Positions 12,701 through 24,872 of a stretch of DNA of 64,000 nucleotides are shown here, piece by piece. The stretch is from contig NW_025062479.1 in NCBI RefSeq assembly GCF_000002995.4, forward strand, positions 4,613,721 through 4,677,720, given 5' to 3'. Numbering within the stretch: the first letter of the stretch is position 1; the number at the start of each line of letters is the position of its first letter. Both the position numbers and the translations under genes were made by a program. The notes under the pieces were generated by a model. That model made no database searches. It was not told the DNA's origin and saw nothing but the letters and a program-made list of their open reading frames with translations. The DNA comes from Brugia malayi. Taxonomy: Eukaryota; Nematoda; Chromadorea; Rhabditida; Onchocercidae.

Positions 12701-15700
12701 AAAAACTTGACGAAATCAGGTGTGAAAACGAAACCTACTCCAGTGCTAACAAAAAAGTAATGTTCTTAAAAACAAAACAAAAAAAAGTCTTTAAAACATT
12801 TATGGCTCATTGATTAAGCCGATAATGGAACCACCTCCTTCATCTTTCCTAACCAATTTCAGTATGTAAACTTCTAAGTTACGTGAGGAATAAAATTTCT
12901 ATTTAAATGAGGAAAACTGCATCATCTCAGCATCAGCGACATCTAATAAACTAGATAAGAATTCCGCATAATAGAACATCAATCGCCACTACGTTCCCTT
13001 CATATATCACTGGACCTTCCCTTGTCATTGGCGCATCTTTCCAAAAGATCAGATCAAAAGCAAATGTTACATTTTTCCAAGAAGGCATGAATGAGAAATA
13101 TCCTCAATGCAAAATTTTAAATAACTATTATACACATAAGTGAGATAACGACAGGAACAAATATACCGAAAAAGTTGCATATCTTCTTCAAAAAGATGTA
13201 ACTTGGAAATTTACTGCAATCAAAATTCTCCATCATTTAAGGATCGCCAAACGGTATGATCAGAAGAAGACATGACATGCACGTAACTATTTTCACATTC
13301 TCAATTCCCTGAATAAAACTAATAATCTCAAGCAGTCAGTAAATGACTGAATGAGTGAATTTGGTGTTTTAATATGCGTTAAATCAGAAAAAATGATGCC
13401 AAAGTAACACATATCACCATCCACATTCCAGGCTTTTAAATGCAAATTTGCCTGATTTTAATTATTAAACCATACAAATGAAGTCTCATTGTGAAACATG
13501 AAACAACAGAAACCTTTGTCCCTTTTTATTCTTAAATACTAATGCTGAAATATAATCTAGGGCATCCAGCATACTAAATCTTTCGAATCGAACTCTTCTC
13601 ACTGCTCATAAGAAAAGACATGATGTGGGTGAGTTTGGGAATGAAGTAAACTTACTGAATCTAAAACTCCAAACTACCACTTTTACAATGAGAATAATTT
13701 ATTTTGACTTATAAAATAAATACTGCTCACAAAATTTTATATCAAAGAAATTCAACAAGTCAAGGAACCTTAATGTTCATAATCGATTAGGAAATGCTGT
13801 TAACACTGATTTCTTAATTAATTAATAGACCGGATGTCGAGATCGTCTGATCGTCTGTCTACATTAACATAAGCTTGAGAATTTGTTTGGAGAAGCAAAT
13901 GTGACAGAGAAACAAAACAATTTGATTATAATAAACACATCTTATTACTTGAAGATTAAATTAGTGAGAATACTGAACCGACATAATGATCAGCAATACA
14001 AACCTGGTGTGCTCAGAAATGCTTGATGTATCGCTCTTCAACGAATCAACTTGCCCTCGAGGCGATGAAGCAGAGGTGAATTCCCTCATAGTAGGATGCT
14101 TAGTGATTTCTTCTTGCTGAAAGTTTGACAAATTACTTCTCTTATCTCGACCTGAAAATTTACAAAACCTGGCACTTAAAATTCAAAATGAGTTTGGAAT
14201 GCACGATTACCTTAACAATATCGTCCAAAATAAGCTCCTCTGTGGATATGTTCATTGGTTTAGTTGGTTCTGCTATCAGAAGAGTACCCTTAACCGTTTG
14301 AACACCATTAGTTGATGAAGTGCATGGAATCGATTCTACAGTTGCTACTGGATAAAACGTTTCTACAGTCTCCAAAAGTCTCGTTGGCATCGCCTTACGA
14401 CGACCAGACATCTTGCAAAAAAGTTTTTAAAATAAAAAATTGAAGTCCTTATTTTTCTGAGGCGAACTTTTCACATTTGGAAAAATTGAAACTTCCTATT
14501 TATTATACACATTCCAAATCTGAAGATGTTTGGCAGTAACGCTTTTAATAAACATTTACATAAATTTAATGATAAGAAAGCGACGCTACTAAGTTATGTA
14601 GTACTGTAGCACTGGAACTTGAACTTAAATTTTAAACTCATTATATCATTCAGAACAAGAACTTTTTCACATAGCGATTAACAGCAACAGAAATATTATA
14701 TATGTAGAATAAACACTCGAATAATTTCAAATTCTGTAGGAAGGAAAGGTTCGAAAAGAAGCGACATAATGAAAAGCATGAATTAATGGTATAGAATGAA
14801 TTAAATATAAACAATCTATAATTCATTTTTTCATTTATTTTTGTAAACTAAACTTGTATCAGAAGAAAAATTCAGGAAGTAACGGTTATCCAGAAGTTCG
14901 CTACAGTAATGTAAAGCTGTGAATAATCGCAATTTTCACCCGAGAGAAAAAAAAAAAAACTAAAAAGAGAAAAGTAACACCTTCAACAAAAGACGTTATT
15001 TACTCGCTGGACAAGATTACAAGTGACTAAGAGAACGGAATCAAAATGTGCTAAGAAAATAGTAATGACGACTGAAGAAAAAAAAAAAAAAAAAAACGAG
15101 TGGCGGTCATAAAGAACTGAAAGATAGGAAAGTTTTTCCTGCAGAATAAAAAAAGTTTATATAAATCAAGTTAATAGCCAATAATTGCTTGCTGATCCAG
15201 GGAAATTACGAGCGGAACTGGAAGCTAGACTGACTAACTAGATCAACCGATGTGTGATAAATGGATGTTAACCAAGTCGAAGGCCTTCTCTAAACAAAAA
15301 AAAAGGAAGTTAGAGGGATAAAGTAGAGATAAAATTGGTTGAAGATGAGAAGATAAGACTGAACAAGGAAAAAGCATTAAGCTAATGGCAATTGAGCACT
15401 TGTTACCGGATGTTGAGGTGACACGCGATGGATTCATCTAAAAAGATACCGGGGAAACACCGTACACCTGCATAAGTAGTCATCCATTTTATTTATAACT
15501 TCATCAGCTATTCCTCTCTCGGGAAACATATTATCATTACAGCCTATTCCATGCATATAACATAACCACCCTGTCTCCGATTTCCAAGGTTCATATAGAC
15601 GTGTAGAGCGCTCAGCAGTTTACGTCTTTACTGGAAATTACCTTCTTTCGTTCTCCTCTCACTTTCACATATTCTCCCTGACTGCACAATCAACAATCTT

Positions 15701-18077
15701 GATGTCACGCGATAATTTTAATAAATGAATCATTTATGGCAACTAGCGACAAAATTAAGCCAACTTTTATAATTTATATTTGTTAAAAAACCAATAACAA
15801 ATTCTAACTTCGCATGCTTTTAAAATTGCATGATTCATTACTATTCAATCCCGGAGGAACCAATCCCTAAACTACTAAAGGATGAAAACGAGAGCCAGGT
15901 CTCATGCAAATTTTGATTTTGTACCCCTAGATCGGCAAATTTTTAAATTCTTTGAAAAGCAAATCTAATAAGCGAAAATAAATAGTTTTAAATATTCTGT
16001 TAAAGAGCTGAAATGAAGTGCAACGCAAGCACAGAAGTTTGCAAGGAAAACTAAAAAATGGCAATACACTTCAGGTAAAAAAAAAAAAAGGAATTACAGG
16101 AATCGATTCGAAACAACAATAGTATAAAAATTATTGATGAGTGTAAGTTGGAGTTATCACAGAAGTGAAGAATATCTAGCAAGACATTATTCAGATTTTG
16201 CGTGTTCATTAATGAAACGTTATCATAATGCATATTTGAACTCGTCTTTTCCTTTTCAGTTCTCTACGCTCTTTGCATTAATAAGTGGGAAGTAAAGAAA
16301 GAGAACTGAACATAACTACGACAATTTGAGGCAACTTTTCGAATATCAATTGACCGTCTATATGCAGCTATAGATAACAACAGCAAAGAATGGTTCGATG
16401 TACCCTAGGCTATATCAATTACCTTCAACTAAAAAGGTCTTATCTCTTCTCCTCTGTGATGTATGTATGAAATCATACTTATTTTTCTGTAAAGTCGGAA
16501 TAAGGAATGTTTGAACTAAAAGATGATTTATCATTTGTGCCGGATTATAATCAGTTTTTTGAAACCAGTGAAGTTCTGAAATGTATAAAAAGGGCTTCTG
16601 AAGTTATTAATATTGTTCAATATGCATATTTTAGGACGAAACAAATTCTGGACGCTACATAAAAAGCAAAATGATCAGCGCCATAGACTATTGTTCATTT
16701 CCTTCCACTAATATAATGAATATCCAAATACCTAACTATTCCAATACTCCTATACCATCAAACAAAAAAAAAAAAAAACTTTATGGATAACCAAGCAATC
16801 ATTACTTATTCCTTATTCCGGTTATTTAGAAGTGAATTCTCACATATACCAAAAAGACACTGAAAACTAAAAAATTTATGGATCAAACATTTGCATAATT
16901 CTGTGCTTATTTTACAGCACAAGCGATGTTTGCATAAAACCAAACATTAGTAGCATCATAGGGGGAAAATCTTCATTTCACTCGGTATTTTTGTAAAACA
17001 ACCTGAATTATAAAAGGCTAGAATAAAACAAAGCGTAATTTAAGCAAGTTCCCGTTTGTATGATGGCCATCTTTACTAAGTGCAATATGGACCGCATCAT
17101 GCATGTGTAAATAATCTGTATTTGTATCATTATCAAAACCGTCTCTGTATTGGAGTGGAATAAACAGTTGAATAGAATAAAGCGGTGCTATCCATTACCG
17201 CGTTAATCCTGTTCACTGTTTCCATGCAAAAACTCTTTTGACAGCGGTACCGATGTTTTGACATGGAAATATATTCTATCCTTATTTTATTTTAGCTCTA
17301 TCAATTTATATTTTATGCTGTTCGTATTAACTACTGAGAAATCTCCCTTCTCCATTAAAGGACACATCTACAATAACGATTACTTGCCATTGAAAAGTTG
17401 AACTTCTCTTGAGTGCACAAAATATCCTGATTCGCTATAACAGTTCGCTTTATGCCAACAAAGAAAACCTAACACAATTGGTTCATGTCAAAGCATGCAC
17501 AATTTATAATCGGGATCATTAAGCAAAATAAAAAAATAAAAAAACGCTACGTTTTGATTAGCGGAAGTCTGCCGCAAACTTTTTTCAATTCATGTAGCTG
17601 TGCATTGACAATACTTGATATTACTTTAGGTTAAAAAGCCTTTAACGCGAACCAATGACAGCATTCTTATTTCTCTAAGTTCAATTGTCTTATCAACTCC
17701 ATCAATTGTTGATTAAAAAATTGGAGAAAATGGCAAACCTTGATAAGTGGAAAAAAAAAGTAAAACGTACTCAACTAAGAAAAAAAAAATCGCAGCTGTT
17801 TCGCTAAGGATGGTACGAGAAAAAAATAAGTTTCATAAAAGAACGAATTTATTATTCAATAATTGTGTGGAAAGTATAAATTTTCACATTTAAGATTAAA
17901 GTGACATGATATAACCCTAAATTTTTCAAATTAACAGATGTATTGAGGAAATTTTCAACCACTGGTAAAAATTATGATCTACTTTTGATTCAAAAACAAT
18001 CATTCAATTTCCTAAATTTTTGAATAGGCTCGAATGGGAAAAACTACCTTATAAAGAAGGCCTCTCGGTCCAGCCAT
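6779..18077 (-). CDS. egl-13: SoxD-family HMG-box transcription factor (EGL-13-like)
   Basis: Coding exons in transcript order: 18077-18048, 14411-14211, 14116-14004, 11743-11584, 10514-10389, 9566-9413, 9006-8808, 8148-8009, 7766-7551, 7450-7345 and 7160-6779. All phases agree, giving 608 residues (598 if translation starts at the ATG at 14411). Residues of about 217-238 are a Leu/Gln-rich coiled-coil segment ([16 protein letters not shown]). About 318-322 is PLNLS, the CtBP-binding motif known from SOX6. About 411-481 is the HMG box ([19 protein letters not shown], then [18 protein letters not shown]), followed by the SoxD signature [13 protein letters not shown]. This domain order matches vertebrate SOX5/6 and C. 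elegans EGL-13, a nuclear DNA-bending regulator of cell fate. The first coding exon encodes only [10 protein letters not shown] and lies 3.6 kb upstream of the next, after a 5' UTR segment from 18135. Family assignment is very firm; the first exon is less so. Confidence 0.93.
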
Positions 18078-18135
18078 TTGGCTACTGCTACGTATTTCTA
18101 AAGTTGGGAGACTTTGTTGTATAACCTCTCGAAAA
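18048..18135 (-). other. Distant first coding exon of the SoxD gene with 5' UTR
   Basis: On the minus strand, an acceptor (TTTTCAG) ends at 18136, followed by 58 untranslated bases, an ATG at 18077 and ten codons ([10 protein letters not shown]) up to a donor AAG|GTAG at 18048. The phase-0 end matches the phase-0 acceptor directly before the ATG at 14411. An acceptor upstream implies a still earlier leader exon or spliced-leader addition. The alternative is that translation starts only at 14411. Confidence 0.55.
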
Positions 18136-18278
18136 CTGAAAATTAGCTCTTAACGACCAGCATATGTTTTCAAAAACTTATAAGATTAAAAGTGATGGGA
18201 ATACAAGTATAAATAATATTTCAAATATTTTCTCCTTCTAATTCCAGTTAAATTTAACATTAAATACAGAATAGACGT

Positions 18279-18320
18279 AAAAAAGGAAATTAAAATACCT
18301 GTGTTTTAATTTCCTTTTTT
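18279..18320. repeat. Perfect 17-bp hairpin with 8-base loop
   Basis: Arms 18279-18295 and 18304-18320 are exact reverse complements (AAAAAAGGAAATTAAAA) around loop TACCTGTG. It lies just upstream of the SoxD first exon on the minus strand. The stem is A/T-rich and mostly purine on one strand. No microRNA seed was recognised. Confidence 0.9.
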
Positions 18321-20433
18321 GTGTTTTGTAGATTTAGTGAGCAGTCACAAGTATCTTAAGCATCTGTCAACCTGAATGATTCAAAAAAGTGCGCAAAGAG
18401 TAAATTAATTCATATATGCCCTTGGAAGCTGAAATAATTCTTAACCTTCAAAGTTATATTACTATACAAATAAACTTGAAACGATAACAGAAATTCTATT
18501 AAAATATGAAATCGAAGACTGGATGTATGTATGTGGGTAGTGATTAAAATTGGTGGGAGAAATGGGGAACAAGTGATGTATTCATTGTTTTGGTCGGAGC
18601 TTTAGATGAATGGCCGATTAAACAAGGGTCTGTTTTAAAGGGTAAAGGGAGGAGAGCAACAATGCTTACTTTATGTGTAGCTTTAAGAAGAGGAGAGCAT
18701 TGAAAATTCAGATGTTTACGGGGTGCAATTGTGTGAATAGATGGTAAAACACGAGGTGTTCCACATTTCTAACAATCCCTAATTCTTGCTAATTAATCAC
18801 TTTTGCATAGGTTTTCAAAACACCCCTCTCCATCTTCCAACTGTGTTGCACGACTGCTTATTGTACTGTTTCATCTAGTCAAAAATAACTGCCCTCAAGG
18901 TGTTTCGCAGTATTAGCAACTCCAGAACCCAACCTTTATGCATTTCAAAACTCTGCAAGTTTAAAAAAACTGTACTCGGTACAACTTACAAATCATCTTT
19001 ACTGTATCCGTTTTGCCTCTTAACAGCATTAACAATTGACAATATCTAGGAAACTTAGAACATGTCAGAATCTTCTAAAGAAAATAGATATACAAACAAT
19101 GCGATGATTTAAATTAGTGAATTTTTTTTCTATTTAAAAAGGGATGGAATTTTCAGACCAAAACTTTAAGGTTCAGGATTGGGTGATAATATTGGGCAGT
19201 TATGATTTTCCTTGCCTTTTCTTCCAGAAAACTCATCTAATTCCCTCTAATTTCTGAAATTGCTTGACATTCAGTGATATCCTTCTAAGTGATACAGTAT
19301 ATCGAGCCGGAAGTGATGGTAAATGATGAAGTTTTTTGCTTCTGCCTTGTAGGCGATAAGAACCGTGCTAACAAGGGAATGGAAGGTCGAACAATGCTGT
19401 TTTCCGTTAGTGACGCTTTACCGCTTTCCGGCACCAAGCATTTTCCTCTGATAATCTAACGAGGAAATAAAAAACAGTACGGAGCACGTCATAAATCCTT
19501 TCAAAGAGTAACAGAACAAAACCTAAGCAGATTCATCAAAAAACTTATTATACACACTGTCTTAAATAGCACTTCCTCAAAACCTTACGATTCTCCCACG
19601 ACTGACTGGCCTCTTTGTGATATTTTTGGTTTAGAAAATTCCAAAAAGATTGAAATTCAGGAATTCTAAAGCTACTAGGACTGCTTGGAATCTACAGCAC
19701 TCTGATACAGTGCATTGAGTAGTGCAGGCTAAATTTTGCTCAACCGGTCTATCAAATAGCTCGAAGGGAAGTGTAAGAGAGTGAAGAGACGGTGAGATAA
19801 TTCATTCCTGGGAAACTTTTACGATTTTTCCTTCAAAAGTTTGCAGCGGCTATATACTCAAAAAACAATGTGTTTCATAATAATAATTTCAATATGATTT
19901 GCGATAAACACTATCGTCGACAGATGATCTCGTTGCGGGAAGAAAACAAAGAAAAAAATAAATACAAATTAATGCGGCAATTTAACCTTTAACTACAACT
20001 CAGTTTAAAGTTTCAAGCAATGACAAAACCGGAAGTACTATCAATGCAAATTTCGAACTGCAAAGACGGAGACCATTTCAAATGAATGTCCCGATTAAAA
20101 TATTAAAGTATGGCCGGAATGTAGAAACACTTGTTGAACTTAGACATGGCAGGATGGAAAAAAGGAGAAAAGTTGTTATATAGTGCTTGCCATTATTCTT
20201 TTTGAAAGAGGTAAAAAAATTAAAATGTTGAGGACAATTTCACTAAATTTTTCGGTTAGATCTAAAACTAGCAATTTGGAGTTTTTTTTTTTTTTGAAAA
20301 GAAAGCTAGAAGAATTTGAAATCAACCTATGAAAAAAAGGGTGATGGGAACAGTGTTGACAGCGGAAGGTGAGGTGCCTGTTGCGCCTGTTGATGTGTAT
20401 GTGCGTGAATGTATATATGTTCGTATGTATGTA

Positions 20434-20632
<199 letters not shown>

Positions 20633-21957
20633 CGAAGAGTTTGTTTGGCTTTAGCCAATAATAAAAATTTGCATGGTGGGCATATATGGCCGGTCTATGA
20701 GTCTTGTCGCACTCGATCAGCCGTGCCTTGTCTTGAGTCCTAAGACAATTCCCAATAAAATTCCATTAAGCGGCGTTCATTTATTCACTCACCAAGAATA
20801 GGAGCTTTTCTACTTGCCTGGACCAGTAAACTGCTAACGGGAAAAGGGTAAGGAAAAGACAGGGAAAGAGGTAGAATAGGCCCACGCTAACATAACTACT
20901 ACACGTACCATTAGTTAGTTCCCTTTTGGGTATCACGCTGATTTGTTTATATTTCAAAGACTGGCATAGGTCAGTTCAATGTTAGCTGAGTCGTACACAA
21001 GACATCGGGATGTTACATGCTGATCCTCCAGTGACCAGCAAAATCCAATATTTTGAGGAATTGAAAATCACTGAAACTTGAAACACTAACTGTAGATTCG
21101 TGGTATAGGCAGTTCACCAGATCAGTGAAAAACATTTCTGTAGATTCAATGTACAAAAATGCAGGCACAGAGAACGAAAGGCGTAAAAACTAACAAGCGA
21201 AAAAAAGAATAAGTAAAGATGTGTTATAAAAATTATACATACGAAACCTGATGACGCTTTTCCTTAATTCAACAATATTCAAAAAAAGATGAAGTTGGAG
21301 CAGACATCCATTCTTTCACCTTCATCGATTTATGCCATTGAATGCTTGAAAGGATGGGCTGGTGAAAACTTCATCATTCGGAAAAAAAATAAACTTTGAG
21401 AATCAAACTTCATTTAAGAAGGAATAAGGGTGGTAGGCCTACCTAATGGTCAGCATACAATGTGTGAAAAGAAATGTATAATGTAATTTTAACAATATAA
21501 CATCACTCCATATTTTTTTCTTCAGCAAATTCCACCAATTTTTTTTTAGCTTAGTTCAAAAAACTTCGAAAACTAGAGATTCGAGCACAAAGCAGTTCCG
21601 AAAAATCCACCGTCTGTAGAAAATTTGATTAAAAAAATTTTTTTTCCCTAATCAACGACTATAAAGTTGTCAAACCCCACCTCACATTTGGAAGTTAATT
21701 TTTAAATATTTAGAAGTGCTGAAAGAGTACAAATATAATACAAGAATTTCAAGATGCAATGACAAGGAATGAAAACGTATATAGAAAAGTATATATAAAA
21801 AGATAGGGGCAATGAATGGCTGATAACCATAGTTATATTCATAATGCAATAACTGCTTCTTATACCTTTCAATTGAATAATTAGAAAGACTATAAAAATG
21901 CAATTATAAAAATCATTGTGGGCGATAGTAAAGCGTTTCACAATGATTATATATATT

Positions 21958-22085
21958 AATAATAATAAATTTTATTATTACAGTTATTTATTTACTTATT
22001 TATTATTATTGTTATTATTATTAGCATTATTATTATTATTATTATCATTATTATTATCATTATTATTTACTACCATTATTCACTC
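21958..22085. repeat. Degenerate (TTA)n microsatellite
   Basis: About 125 bases of ATT/TTA trinucleotides interrupted by GTTA, GCATTA and TCATTA variants. Confidence 0.9.
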
Positions 22086-22862
22086 TTATTAATATGTAGC
22101 TCACTACAACAGTTTCTTATTCTCTTTCAATAGCACAACAAATATTATATCATACGAAACAAACAAGGGCACTGGATAATACTTCATTTTGTAATTAAGT
22201 TAGAAAACACAAATTTAGACTGATAATTAATTGATACTTTATTTGCGTATCCCCGTCCCATTTCGATCGATCAACCTTCCACTAAGATATTATGACACAA
22301 TATTTCGGTCGACTTTTACCTACTAACTGAAACAACTTATCACTATATCTAATAGTAACTTGCCACCAGCTGACGGCTGATAACAAGAAAAGTTTCTTCT
22401 CACCTCTTTCCAAGGGTAATACTAATTCACATCATGTACTGCTAACAACTATATAATAGAACCAGCTGGACAAAAAAGCGTTCTTTGAAACAAATTAGAC
22501 CTATCATGGCAAATGTGTGCAGCACGAATTGTTCCCTTTATAACCTATGCCTAAAATTCCAAAGCTATATAATATATACATATAGGTATAGATATAAATA
22601 TAACGTGGACACAGAGAAATCAAGTAGAGAGACACATATGCCAAACACATACAAAGCATTAACAATTAGCATAATTGTTAGGCTTAACAAGAGACTAAAA
22701 TAGAGTCTCGCTGTCTCAAACAATGTGTTATGGATGAGTTGAGCTAATTCCACCATCCAACACTTCCCTTCTTATGAAAGCCTTTTCCTTTTCCTCACCT
22801 CTTGCTTCCTCTCTTTTACCGTTTCTACGTTTAGAATTTGGATAGAATTTTGAAAACTTACT

Positions 22863-23075
22863 AGTGAAATAAGCTTATTCCAACTGTGTTATTCAAGGGT
22901 TGAAATAAAACATGACACTATCATGAATATACCAAACTCAAGACTCATTCATCCATACCATTCATCCTTGACTTAAGATTTATCACAGAATTAATAATCA
23001 AAAAAAATTTTTTTGGAAATGTAACCTCGAATTTCAACCCCTTGAGTAACACAGTTGGAATGAGCTTATTTCACT
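22863..23075. mobile_element. MITE-like element with ~44-bp terminal inverted repeats
   Basis: The left arm 22863-22906 and right arm 23031-23075 are reverse complements apart from two substitutions and one single-base indel. Both begin AGTGAAATAAGCT read inward. They enclose about 124 bases with no coding potential, giving a 213-base element typical in size of non-autonomous DNA transposons. No other copy was noticed in this window and no clear target-site duplication was seen, so a simple inverted duplication is possible. Confidence 0.6.
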
Positions 23076-24872
23076 ATGGAACAAGTACTGATAACTTCAG
23101 CAGTTATACAGATCGCTGTATTACCTTGCCATCCAGTTGGAAATCCTCATACCTGATGTACTACAGGTAAGTAATTCAAGAAATAAATAGCAATAGATCA
23201 GAAATTGACGAATCAGATTTGCCATATCTTATTTCGAAGAAGATAGCAAAAGAACTGCAAGGAGAGAGGGATAAGAGAGCTCTTCGTTTTTAATTAAAAA
23301 TTCTACTGGTGAAGGTAGTTGAAATAGTAAATACACCATGTTTAGTTAATTAATTATACTTAATTCGAATAATAAATTAATAAAATCATTTCCAATACGG
23401 CAGTATTAGGCTTAATCGTTCATAAAAAAGAATATCAAAAATCTTAAATTTGAAATTAATGTTAAATCAACTGAAGAATCTAATAGTCGCCTCAATATAA
23501 TTGTAATTGGCATTGCAATAGGCTTACAAATAAGAATTGAACAGTATTTTAGAAGTTTGATACTCGTACCCAATTTGAATTCAGAATTTTTCACAATTTT
23601 TTTCTTACATATTTCAGAAAAAGTTAAAATTTCGATAATTTATAAAACGTTACTTGTTACTCCCCTCTCCTTTTAAGACGTCTGAAAAAAAAAAAAAAAA
23701 AAAAAAAAAACTTCCTCCGATGAAAACACAGTGTAAAGCGTTGCTCACAGTATAAAAACGAACTAGAAAAACAACAAGATAAATGGAATTGGAAAGATAG
23801 AAATTCCGCGGTATGTTGGGAAACAATTGCTTTTGTTGGAGGACAACTAAACAGGTATTTTTCACAGGATTATTCCTGTTTGTTGCAATAGCGGTGTCAC
23901 TTCTTATATATTTCTAACCTCAACTGCTAACCTTTTTAAATTATTCTCGTATCAGTTAGAGAACCAAAAATTCTAAGCAATAATTACAGCTTATGATTGT
24001 ATAAAAATTGATAGGTCTAAAACGTCATTTCAGTATGACGAATATGATTCGTTCAATAATCGAGATATCAGAAAAAAGTTAGAGCAATAAATAACAGGCA
24101 AAGTGTTAGATAAAGTTTTGAACAGTCTCATTAATGTATTTATTGATAGTGGCAATCTTATGCTGATAGTGACGATCTTCATAAAAGAACCCCAAAATAT
24201 TTATGTGGTTTTTTTTTTTGTAGACCAAATCGATTCTATTTCTATGGAAAAAAAGTAAGTTTAAAAGAAGGAAGTTGGGTGTGATATAAGGTGTACGAAA
24301 CCATAAACTTACAGGTAAATAGAAAGAAGAAAGGAGACACAAACACAAATATAAAAATTCGTATATTGAATCGAACAAACGTAATGATTAGACGAAACTT
24401 TTCTGTCTATGGATTTACCTTACATTTAAGTAAGGTAAAGAAATAGTAAATAAACTCATAAATGGACAAATATAAACTAATAAACAAGTAAGAATTATAT
24501 GCATATAATACCTATACAATAAAAAGTAAAAAAAAAACAATGGCAGAAAATTGGTTTTATTGAGGAAATGAAACCTTGGTAAGAAGTAATTCGGACCCTA
24601 TCTTTTAAAAAATACTGGTTTTCTCATTATCAGAAATACCATAATTTTTCTGGTATTTAATATTGGTCACTCGATTAATCAATTTGATAACTTCATAACC
24701 TCAAATACTGGAGACAGGTAACATAAACATTGAAGATATCTGAACAGTAGCGTATCTCTTTCAAAAAATTGGAATATCCCCTTATTTTCTTGAATTTTAA
24801 ACACTGGGCACATGAACTGTTTCTTCTACTAACGTTTGAACGATTAGAAAAAGTAGTTCTTTACGGCTGAAT

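Noticed and set aside
19354..19458. Sequence after a strong pyrimidine tract and TAG, open in two plus-strand frames
   Set aside because: Two frames open at once points to local base composition rather than coding; no downstream exon found.
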